Assembly: GCA_049515135.1 (NCBI GenBank)
Contig: JBEKUJ010000003.1
Span: forward strand, 310,001-374,000
Length of the DNA stretch: 64,000 nt
Direction: 5' to 3'
Source: Fen-1364 sp049515135
GTDB taxonomy: Bacteria; Spirochaetota; Spirochaetia; SZUA-6; Fen-1364
Shown: positions 25,087 through 32,336 of the stretch, in pieces
Position numbering within the stretch: the first letter of the stretch is position 1
How the letters are laid out: each line of letters starts with the position of its first letter
The notes under the pieces: generated by a model
Told to the model about the DNA's origin: nothing
Seen by the model: the letters and a program-made list of their open reading frames with translations, nothing else
Databases searched by the model: none
Position numbers and translations under genes: made by a program

Positions 25087-28050
25087 TTATTCCGGAAGAT
25101 CTATCGACCTGTCGCCAAGCTCAGGCATGGTGGATGCCGCCTCGCTCAGAGACGCGCGATTCGCGATGACCGACGTGAAGCCTTTGTCGTACGTCTTCGC
25201 CAGCTCACGGGCGGCGCGCACCACCTCGGCCAGGCCAGTGGCAATGAGCCCCCGCCGCCGATCCTGCCTCATCCGGTCAGTGACCCCGTGGAGCCGGCGC
25301 TGAAGGCTCACCAACCCCTTTTCTCCCGGGTCCATAGGCCGGTCTTCCCGTCCTACAGTGCCGATTACCGCTTTTTCGACCTCATCCTCTTCCAGCTCTG
25401 CGCTTTCCACGAAAGCCAGTCCTTCGCGGAACCTCGTCAGGGTGCTGACGATGTGCGGATCCCGGTACGACCCGAAGAGGAAGAGTCCCTCCATGTTTCG
25501 GGGGAATGAGAAAGCGCCGTATGCGCCTCCCTCCATGCGCACCTTCTCCCAGAGATAGCCGGTAGAGAGCAGGTGCCCGAGGACAGAAGCAGGACCATTG
25601 TCAGGATGCTCGTAGCGGAAGCCCGGAATGGCACGCGCCACGTATCCCACTGAAGCGCTGGAAAGCAGGGACTCGGCCCTGACAGACCCGTTGGGAACGA
25701 CTGCTCCTGCCGCCGGCTGCGTCCCGGGCGGGGGAGTTTCCGGCAGGGCCTGGGAAATGACATGAACTGACTGCGTCGCTTCCGCGAACGCTGCCCCGAC
25801 GGCCGTGGCGTTCGCAAGCATGTTCGACCGCACAAGGAGGTCTTTCCGTATCGACTCAAGGTTCTCCGCGATCCACGGCAGGCGCGCATCGAGGTCGCGG
25901 GCAAGGCTTTCCAGGAAGAGCAGCTGAGTGATGCCTTTCCATTCCTCCTCACGGGCAACGGATGCAGAGAGCATACCGGCGGCGCGCAGCATGGCAAAAT
26001 GATGTCCCCCGGGGACCAGAGAAGCCTTCATGCCATTGCGCAGCTCCAGGACAAGGTCGCGCAGCCTTGCGCGGTCGCTGAAGTCCGCTTCGGCGAGCAG
26101 GGAAGCCGTGAGGACCGCCGCTTCCCCGAGGTTCTTGCGGAGGCAGCGCATGCGAAAAAACGCGTGCTGACCGAAAGATTTCGGCTCACCGACTATTCCC
26201 CCCGCATCGAGCGACGCCGAGAAGCCCCCGGTCAGGCGGAACAGGTCCAGGGCCACTTTGTCGTAGCTCCTGCCCGGCAGCCCGCAGCCGCAGACCGCCT
26301 TTCCGAAGAGCGGAAGAAGAAGCGTTCTTTCCCCTGAGATCGCGTCTGTGGAGAAAACCAGGTCGAGGTAGACAACCTCGTTCGTGAAGATGTCATGAAG
26401 CCAGAGCGGAACGCCCGAAGGGGTTGAAGTCTCTCGTTCAGGTATGCGTTCGATTTCCGGGGGAAGGTCCTTGCGGCGGAGCGAGGGCAGAAGGGAAAGG
26501 GCCTGCTGAGAGTCAGGCGCCATCTGGTAGGCGCGGAAATCCTTGGCGTCGGCAAGAAGCTGCGCTCTCTGGCCCGGGGACAACCGCCTCACCGCCTCTG
26601 CTACGAGAGCCTTCTCCGAGGCCGCGTCGCGCTGTTCCTGCCCCCTGTCCGGCGTGACAACCAGGGTGACGCGGTGCGGGTTTGCAATGAGCTCGTTCTG
26701 GATGATCCCTTCCAGATAGCGGGGATCCTTTGACAGAAGCGATTTCATTTCTGCCATGGCGGAATCGAACTCCAGCGAAGCAACGGGATCTATCCCATGC
26801 ACCCACCCCCGCAAGGCCCGGCCCATGAGCCGCAGCGCATAGGGAGAGCCATTCCCTCGAATCTCGCGGTGACGGAACTCCACTCTGTTGACCATGGATT
26901 CCACGAGCTGCCTGTCCAACCCCTTCGAAGCAAGTGTCTCCAGGGTTCTCAGCACGATCCCGCTTGCCTGCTCCGCCCGGTCCGGCTCCGTGCCCCGCAG
27001 CCCGACGGCAAACACCAGCTCCTTGAGGTCCGTTTCCAGCCCGCTCACCGGCGAAAGGTCCTGGCCGATGCCTGAGTCCACCAGACTCTTGCGCAACGGC
27101 GAGCCCGCGCTGCCGATCAACACCTCGGAAAGGATCTCGTGCGCAAGGATTGCCAGGGGCTCAGGGTCAGAGGGAAGCAGCCAGCTTAGCGTGATGCTGG
27201 AGCGCGCAGAGAGCGGCGTGTCCGCTTTCACCGGAAACGTCTTCTCGAGCCTGCGGGGCTGGGTCCAGCGCGGCTGCGGGGGGATTGAAGATTCGATGGT
27301 CTCTGCCGAGAATCCCTGGAGAAAGCGCTCATGGAGAATGCCCAGGGTCTCCTCAGCAGGGATGTTCCCGTAGAGGAAAACGCGGCAGTTGGAGGGATGA
27401 TAGTAGCGCTTGTGGAACTCGCGCGCATTCTCCAGCGTCAGGGACGGCAGAAACCGGGGGTCGCCTCCGGAGTCGAACCTGTAGGGGGTGTCAGGAAAAA
27501 GGGATCGGAAGGCCCATTCCCCCACAATCGATTCAGGGCTGGAGTACGCCCCCTTCATTTCGTTGTAGACCACCCCCGCGTAGCGAAGCTCGTCCTCACG
27601 GCCGTTCACAGGCTCCAGCCGCCATGCCTCCTGCATGAAGGTCTCCTTGCGAAGCAGGGGATGGAAGACGGCGTCCCCGTAGACGTCCAGAAGGTTGAAG
27701 AAATCCGCGCGGTTGCAGCTGGCAGCCGGGTACACCGTCCTGTCCGGATACGTCAGGGCATTGAGGAACGTGTGCATGCTCCCCTTCATGAGCGCGGAGA
27801 ACGGCTCCTTCAGGGGATAGCGGCTGGAGCCGCTGAGGACTGAATGCTCGGTTATGTGGGAGACGCCGGTATCGTCCCGAGGGGGAGTGGCAAAACAAAA
27901 GGCGAACAGGTTCTCCGTATCGGCCGTCGCAATATGCAGGACCTCGCAGCCCGTCGCGGAGTGCCGCACGTGCAGCGCGCTGGAGCGGTACTCGGGAAGC
28001 TCCCGACGGGCCAGCACCTGGAAGGCGCCGATCGAATCGCGGGCAGTCAT
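25087..28050 (-). CDS. M16C family metalloprotease (presequence protease-like)
   Basis: The 987-residue inverzincin peptidase is built from four related domains like mitochondrial PreP, falilysin and the spirochaetal homologues. The zinc motif is inverted HxxEH, here HITEH in GVSHITEHSVLSGS, with the distal ligand Glu in YNEMKGAYSSPE. KGSMHTFLNALTYPDRTVYP is highly typical. These enzymes close around unfolded peptides of up to about 65 residues and degrade them. There is no signal peptide, so it is likely cytoplasmic. It is divergent from epmA and followed by rnz. There is no Shine-Dalgarno site at the ATG; the promoter places transcription only about 3 bases upstream. Confidence 0.93.
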   Translation of the reverse strand: MTARDSIGAFQVLARRELPEYRSSALHVRHSATGCEVLHIATADTENLFAFCFATPPRDDTGVSHITEHSVLSGSSRYPLKEPFSALMKGSMHTFLNALTYPDRTVYPAASCNRADFFNLLDVYGDAVFHPLLRKETFMQEAWRLEPVNGREDELRYAGVVYNEMKGAYSSPESIVGEWAFRSLFPDTPYRFDSGGDPRFLPSLTLENAREFHKRYYHPSNCRVFLYGNIPAEETLGILHERFLQGFSAETIESSIPPQPRWTQPRRLEKTFPVKADTPLSARSSITLSWLLPSDPEPLAILAHEILSEVLIGSAGSPLRKSLVDSGIGQDLSPVSGLETDLKELVFAVGLRGTEPDRAEQASGIVLRTLETLASKGLDRQLVESMVNRVEFRHREIRGNGSPYALRLMGRALRGWVHGIDPVASLEFDSAMAEMKSLLSKDPRYLEGIIQNELIANPHRVTLVVTPDRGQEQRDAASEKALVAEAVRRLSPGQRAQLLADAKDFRAYQMAPDSQQALSLLPSLRRKDLPPEIERIPERETSTPSGVPLWLHDIFTNEVVYLDLVFSTDAISGERTLLLPLFGKAVCGCGLPGRSYDKVALDLFRLTGGFSASLDAGGIVGEPKSFGQHAFFRMRCLRKNLGEAAVLTASLLAEADFSDRARLRDLVLELRNGMKASLVPGGHHFAMLRAAGMLSASVAREEEWKGITQLLFLESLARDLDARLPWIAENLESIRKDLLVRSNMLANATAVGAAFAEATQSVHVISQALPETPPPGTQPAAGAVVPNGSVRAESLLSSASVGYVARAIPGFRYEHPDNGPASVLGHLLSTGYLWEKVRMEGGAYGAFSFPRNMEGLFLFGSYRDPHIVSTLTRFREGLAFVESAELEEDEVEKAVIGTVGREDRPMDPGEKGLVSLQRRLHGVTDRMRQDRRRGLIATGLAEVVRAARELAKTYDKGFTSVIANRASLSEAASTMPELGDRSIDLPE

Positions 28051-28059
28051 TATTGTACC

Positions 28060-28088
28060 AATATACGAACCTGTCTGCGCTGTGTCTA
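28060..28088 (-). promoter_or_regulatory. Strong promoter of the M16C protease gene, near-leaderless
   Basis: On the minus strand TAGACA (28088-28083, 5 of 6) is followed by a 17-base spacer and TATATT (28065-28060, 5 of 6). Only 9 bases separate the -10 box from the ATG at 28050, giving a leader of about 1-3 bases. A second TATAAT-like TACAAT at 28057-28052 lies too close to the ATG to serve it. Confidence 0.65.
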
Positions 28089-28098
28089 TTCATCCCTG

Positions 28099-28107
28099 TG
28101 TTATACT
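28099..28107 (+). promoter_or_regulatory. Extended -10 promoter of epmA, leaderless
   Basis: TGT immediately before TATACT gives the extended -10 form TGnTATACT at 28099-28107, which needs no -35 box. The GTG start codon of epmA begins 7 bases after the -10 box, exactly where transcription is expected to begin. No Shine-Dalgarno sequence can fit. Confidence 0.6.
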
Positions 28108-28113
28108 CCACCC

Positions 28114-29100
28114 GTGATCGATTCCACGCTGCGCGGGCAACTGGAAAGACACGCCCGGTTTGCCAATACCATGAGAGGGTACTTTGCGCAATGCGGCTAT
28201 ATGGAGGTCGAAACGCCTGCGCTCTCGCCTTTTCTCATCCCCGAGCCGGCAATCGAGGTGTTCCAGACCCGATACACCAGGGCGGGCAGCAGGGACCGAG
28301 ACCTCTGGCTCATTCCTTCTCCCGAGCTCTGGATGAAACGGCTCCTCGGCCGGGGGAGCGGCAACATCTTCCAGATCAGCCGGAGCTTCAGAAACGGAGA
28401 CTTGGGCAGCCCGGTTCACAACCCTGAGTTCCGGCTGCTCGAATGGTACACCGTGGGATCCGGGTACCTCGAATCCATCGGCATTCTGGAAGGCCTGTTC
28501 TCGAAACTGCTGTCATCCGGGTGGAGGGATGACGCCGGAACGCTTTCCCCCCCTTTCCGGCGTCTGACCATGAATGAGGCCTTCCAGCAGCACGCGGGGA
28601 TCGATCTCCTCCATTGCCAGGACGTCGAAAACCTGGTCGCGGCCGCCAGGCGCCGCGGATTGGACATGCCCGGCGATTCCACATGGGAAGAGGTTTTTCA
28701 CATCGTGTTTCTGACCCTTGTTGAGCCAGCCCTGCCCAGGGACCGGCCCCTTGTGCTGCTGGATTATCCCGCCCTTGTCCCGACAACCGCGCGTCGGACG
28801 GCCGGCACTCCCTGGGCCCAACGGTGGGAGCTTTTCATCGGCGGTGTGGAAATCGCCAATTGCTACACCGAGGAGACGGACCAGCAAGCTCTGGAAACCC
28901 TGCTCCGCGAGGAGGCGGAACGCAAGAAGAAATGTCTGGTGCAGCACCGTATCGATGAGGGAATCGCCAACGCGTTCCCGCCCGGTTTTCCCCCTGTCAG
29001 TGGAACGGCGCTCGGAGTGGACCGGCTGGAGATGGTGTTCTCGGGAGAAAGGTCTCTCGAGGGGGTGATTTTGTTTCCCTTTTCGGATATAGTGCGTTGA
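28114..29100 (+). CDS. epmA: EF-P lysine ligase (EpmA/PoxA/GenX, lysyl-tRNA synthetase paralogue)
   Basis: EpmA attaches (R)-beta-lysine to a lysine of elongation factor P. The 328-residue protein is the catalytic core of class II lysyl-tRNA synthetase without the anticodon-binding domain, as in EpmA. It has motif 1 around EVETPALSP, motif 2 FQISRSFRNGDLG..HNPEF and motif 3 GTALGVDRLEMVFSG. The start is GTG at 28114 (VIDSTLRGQL); longer in-frame versions would run through the divergent promoter. The gene is directly followed by efp, its substrate, 28 bases on. That context supports the assignment over a free-standing tRNA synthetase. Confidence 0.93.
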   Translation: MIDSTLRGQLERHARFANTMRGYFAQCGYMEVETPALSPFLIPEPAIEVFQTRYTRAGSRDRDLWLIPSPELWMKRLLGRGSGNIFQISRSFRNGDLGSPVHNPEFRLLEWYTVGSGYLESIGILEGLFSKLLSSGWRDDAGTLSPPFRRLTMNEAFQQHAGIDLLHCQDVENLVAAARRRGLDMPGDSTWEEVFHIVFLTLVEPALPRDRPLVLLDYPALVPTTARRTAGTPWAQRWELFIGGVEIANCYTEETDQQALETLLREEAERKKKCLVQHRIDEGIANAFPPGFPPVSGTALGVDRLEMVFSGERSLEGVILFPFSDIVR

Positions 29101-29128
29101 CAATCCAGGACATCCTGAAAGGAACCAC

Positions 29129-29692
29129 ATGATCAAGGCGAGTGATATTGCGAAAGGAACCTTCATCCTCATCAACAATCAACCGCACGTCTGCGTCGAG
29201 CGTGAATATGTGAACCCGGGCAAAGGCTCCGCATTCGTGCGCCTGAAGCTGAAGAACATCAAGACAGGCATGGTCCTTCGCCAGACCAACAAGGTCCAGG
29301 ACAACCTGGAGGACGTATCGGTGGAGTTCAAGGAAGTGCAGTTCCTCTACGCGGACGCGGAGAGCTACGTTTTCATGGACACCAAGACGTACGAGCAGTT
29401 CTCCATCCCCATCAAGGGGGAGGAGGAGAAGCGCGATTTTCTCAAGGACGGAGAGAACTACCAGGCTGTCTTCTGGGAGCAGACGCCCATCGACATCAAG
29501 CTGCCCACAAAGATGGTTTTCACAGTGTCCGAGGCGGAGAAAGCGGAGCGCGGAGACACCGTCAGCGGAGCGACCAAGGTCATCACCTGTGAGACGGGGC
29601 TGAAGGTGAAAGTTCCGCTGTTCATAAAGACAGGAGACCGTATCCTCGTGAACACCGAGACCGGGGAATACCAGGAAAGGGTCAACAGCTAG
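29129..29692 (+). CDS. efp: Elongation factor P
   Basis: EF-P rescues ribosomes stalled at polyproline stretches. The 187 residues form three beta-barrel domains. The loop of the first, NPGKGSAF, presents K32 at the position that is beta-lysylated (K34 in E. coli), and the flanking residues match the lysine-type family modified by EpmA rather than the Arg-type. The C-terminus GDRILVNTETGEYQERV is standard. The ATG follows AAAGGA with a normal gap. It is co-oriented with epmA, and the stop of epmA is 28 bases away. Confidence 0.96.
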   Translation: MIKASDIAKGTFILINNQPHVCVEREYVNPGKGSAFVRLKLKNIKTGMVLRQTNKVQDNLEDVSVEFKEVQFLYADAESYVFMDTKTYEQFSIPIKGEEEKRDFLKDGENYQAVFWEQTPIDIKLPTKMVFTVSEAEKAERGDTVSGATKVITCETGLKVKVPLFIKTGDRILVNTETGEYQERVNS

Positions 29693-29714
29693 GCGCCGGC
29701 AGGTACACAGGCGC

Positions 29715-30857
29715 ATGTCTCCCATCCTCTATCTCGTTTCCACCGCCCACTTTTTCAATGACATCTACATGGGGTTTCTGACGCCGATATTCCCCATCGC
29801 CATGAAGAAATTCGGACTCAGCCTTTCCATGATCGGAACGATCTCCATGGTCGCGGCGCTGGCGTCCGCGCTCTCCCAGCCCATCTTCGGAACTCTGTTC
29901 GACAGGTTCGGACTCACCGCTCTGGTATACCTTGCCCCGCTGCTGACAGGACTTCTCATCAGCTCCCTGGGAATCACGGCGAGCTATCCCCTGTTCCTTG
30001 CCCTCCTTTTCCTCGGCTGTCTTGGCTCGGCGGCGTTTCATCCCAAGGGAGCTTCCGTGACCCCTGCACTCAGCGGCCGGCATCCGGAAATCGGCATGGC
30101 CGTCTTCAGCGCCGGCGGCAACCTGGGCTTTGCCGCAGGCCCGGCAGTCATTGCTGTCTTCATCTCCGTCTGGGGCTTCCATGCAACTCCGGTGCTCGCG
30201 GCGCCTGCCGCGGTGGTAGCCCTGGTCCTGTTCCTCCTCTTGCCTGCCCGCGAGCTGGAGGAAAAGACGCGAACGGAGACCCGCGTAACGTGGCGGAGCC
30301 TTTTCTCTGACCGCAGGGAAATGGCGGTGCTGTTCCGCCTTGTGTTCATCAATTTCTCGCTGCAGGTGGCCGTCCGGGGGTTGCAGACATACTTGCCCGT
30401 CTACATGGCCGGACTCACGGTCCCCTTGACGGAAATCGGCATCATCTTCACGGTGATGCTTGCCCTGGGCGCCGTCATCTCTGTTTTCGTGAGCTCCTTC
30501 TCACGGCGGACCGGAAAGCGGGCACTGATCCTCGTTTCCATCACGGCAAGCGTCCCCCTCTGCCTGACAGGGTTCCTCCTCATGCCATCAACATGGGGCT
30601 ATGTGCTTGCAGTCCTGGGAGGGATCTCTCTCACTTTTTCCAACCCCCTGCTCATCCTCTTTGCGCAGAAGCATTCCGGAGGATCACCGGCTCTTGCCTC
30701 TTCGCTCATCATGGGCATCTCCTGGGGGCTTGCGGGACTCCTCATGGTCCCTCTAGGCGCGCTGGGAGAGCTCTTCGGCGTGAAAGGAACGCTGGGTGTG
30801 GCGAGCGCCTTCCCGCTCGTCGCAGCGGTCTCGTGTCTCAGGCTGCCTGGAGAATGA
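29715..30857 (+). CDS. MFS transporter, fosmidomycin-resistance (Fsr)-like
   Basis: This is a 380-residue, 12-helix major facilitator. The opening AHFFNDIYMGFLTPIFP and the GSAAFHPKGASVTP segment in the fourth to fifth helices are typical of the Fsr group of exporters. The sequence FGTLFDRFG corresponds to the loop 2-3 motif. Fsr of E. coli exports fosmidomycin, but the natural substrates of the group are unknown. It lies 22 bases after efp and may be co-transcribed, although nothing links its job to translation. It ends 7 bases before the convergent LeuA-family gene. Confidence 0.83.
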   Translation: MSPILYLVSTAHFFNDIYMGFLTPIFPIAMKKFGLSLSMIGTISMVAALASALSQPIFGTLFDRFGLTALVYLAPLLTGLLISSLGITASYPLFLALLFLGCLGSAAFHPKGASVTPALSGRHPEIGMAVFSAGGNLGFAAGPAVIAVFISVWGFHATPVLAAPAAVVALVLFLLLPARELEEKTRTETRVTWRSLFSDRREMAVLFRLVFINFSLQVAVRGLQTYLPVYMAGLTVPLTEIGIIFTVMLALGAVISVFVSSFSRRTGKRALILVSITASVPLCLTGFLLMPSTWGYVLAVLGGISLTFSNPLLILFAQKHSGGSPALASSLIMGISWGLAGLLMVPLGALGELFGVKGTLGVASAFPLVAAVSCLRLPGE

Positions 30858-30864
30858 CGGGTCC

Positions 30865-32268
30865 CTATTCCCAGAGGTATTCGCCGGCGACATGAAAGTC
30901 GGAGGGGCCCTCGAGGATCCCCGACTCCCCGATCGCATTGCATGCATTCATATAGGCGCGAAGGCTCGCCTCGATGACATCCGTGCTGCGATGGCGTCCG
31001 TGGAATCGCCGGCCCCGCAGCTCCGCGGTGACCAGCACCTCGGCCATCGCATCCGCCCCTGTTCCGAGGGTGGACACCGAGTAGAGCACCATGCGTGTTG
31101 CAAACCCCAGCGCCTTGTCCACGGCGCGGAAAAGGGCATCGATGGGTCCGTTGCCATGCGAGGTTTGCGTCAGGGTCTTTCCATCTCTCCTGATCACCAC
31201 GACTCCTACAGGCGGGGAATGGGATGCTGTCATCACATTGAATGACTGCAGCTCATACGGGCCTGTGCGTTCCTGGACCGGCGGCAGAAGGGAGCTTTCA
31301 TCAGGCGGCCTGCCGATGGTGGCGTCCCGCATGAGCCTGCGCATGTCGGGAGCGAGAGACCTGCCGGAAAAGCCGCCGGGCACGGGCATGAAGGCGCACT
31401 GGCCGATGATCGGCTTGTTGGGATGGGTCCGCACTCCCGTGAGGCTGTCGAACAGGCGGGCCGTTCGCCCTATCTCTTCCAGCTTGATGCCGTGTGAAAT
31501 CCCGTAGCGATGGCCGAATGCGGTCATCAGAAAAGCCACTTCTTCCAGGGCTGCATTGCCTGCCCGTTCCCCGAACCCTCCGATGGTCACCTCGACGTGC
31601 GAAGCCCCAGCGCGCACGGCGGCAAGCGTATTGGCCGTGGCGAGGCCAAGATCGTTGTGGCAATGCATGCCAATGGCGGTTTTCGAGCCTTCTCCCAGAA
31701 CGGCCTCCAGATCCTTTACCATGGTCGAAGTGTCCTCGGGTGTGAGCACGCCATTGGTATCTGCCAAATTGATGACATCAGCGCCGGCATCCCGGGCAGC
31801 TTCGAACACGCTTCGAAGGAACTCGTGCCGGGCGTGCGGAGCCTCGCTGAGGGAAAACTGCACCTTCACGCCCGCGGACTTTGCCGAACGGATGCAGTCC
31901 GAAATGCTGCCAAGGGCATCCTCCTCGCGGATCTTGAGCACGTGACGGAGGAACTGGGGCGAGACGCCCATGAAGATATGCAGGTAGGGGCGGCTGGTCC
32001 GGGAAAGGGCATTGAGCGCCTTCTCGATATCGCCGGGCAGGGCCCGCGCGAGGGCCGCCACATAAGGTCCTTCAACCTCATCGCACACCCGGCTGACGCA
32101 ATCCGACTCTTCCTGAGATGCCGACGGGAACCCGGCCTCTATGACATCGACGCCGAGCTTCGCGAGCTGGCGGGCCAGCGTCATCCTGTCATCAGGAGAG
32201 AGCACGACAAAAGGAAGCTTGTTCCCGTCACGAAGCGTCGTGTCAAAGACTTCGATATGCCGAGGCAT
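30865..32268 (-). CDS. LeuA-family alpha-acyltransferase (2-isopropylmalate / citramalate synthase-like)
   Basis: The 467-residue protein has a DRE-TIM barrel that condenses acetyl-CoA with a 2-oxo acid (FDTTLRDG at the start, IEAGFP, the HCHNDLGLATAN metal motif and GGFGERAGN). It is followed by a C-terminal region shaped like the leucine-binding regulatory domain (about 350-460). The usual DGEQ after the catalytic Arg is DGNK. Whether the product is 2-isopropylmalate, (R)-citramalate or homocitrate cannot be decided by eye, so no symbol is assigned. It has a leaderless-type promoter and no neighbouring leucine genes. Confidence 0.8.
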   Translation of the reverse strand: MPRHIEVFDTTLRDGNKLPFVVLSPDDRMTLARQLAKLGVDVIEAGFPSASQEESDCVSRVCDEVEGPYVAALARALPGDIEKALNALSRTSRPYLHIFMGVSPQFLRHVLKIREEDALGSISDCIRSAKSAGVKVQFSLSEAPHARHEFLRSVFEAARDAGADVINLADTNGVLTPEDTSTMVKDLEAVLGEGSKTAIGMHCHNDLGLATANTLAAVRAGASHVEVTIGGFGERAGNAALEEVAFLMTAFGHRYGISHGIKLEEIGRTARLFDSLTGVRTHPNKPIIGQCAFMPVPGGFSGRSLAPDMRRLMRDATIGRPPDESSLLPPVQERTGPYELQSFNVMTASHSPPVGVVVIRRDGKTLTQTSHGNGPIDALFRAVDKALGFATRMVLYSVSTLGTGADAMAEVLVTAELRGRRFHGRHRSTDVIEASLRAYMNACNAIGESGILEGPSDFHVAGEYLWE

Positions 32269-32273
32269 GACCC

Positions 32274-32302
32274 ATGATAGCTCAGGGCAGGCGCCTTGTC
32301 AC
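32274..32302 (-). promoter_or_regulatory. Leaderless promoter of the LeuA-family gene
   Basis: On the minus strand GTGACA (32302-32297, 5 of 6), a 17-base spacer and TATCAT (32279-32274, 5 of 6) end 5 bases before the ATG at 32268. Transcription should begin at the start codon itself. The -35 box overlaps the -35 box of the opposite promoter. Confidence 0.62.
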
Positions 32303-32324
32303 CCGCCCCTCTGCGGTCTATGCT
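32296..32324 (+). promoter_or_regulatory. Promoter of the CapA-like gene, short leader
   Basis: TTGTCA (32296-32301, 5 of 6), a 17-base spacer and TATGCT (32319-32324, 4 of 6) end 12 bases before the ATG at 32337. The leader would be about 5 bases, with no Shine-Dalgarno sequence. The -35 box shares five bases with the divergent promoter, so the two genes should compete for polymerase. Confidence 0.52.
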
Positions 32325-32336
32325 CCCTGCGCCGTC

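Noticed and set aside
28052..28057. TACAAT on the minus strand as the -10 box of the M16C protease gene
   Set aside because: It ends 1 base before the ATG, so transcription would begin inside the coding region. The TATATT eight bases upstream with TAGACA at 17 bases fits far better.
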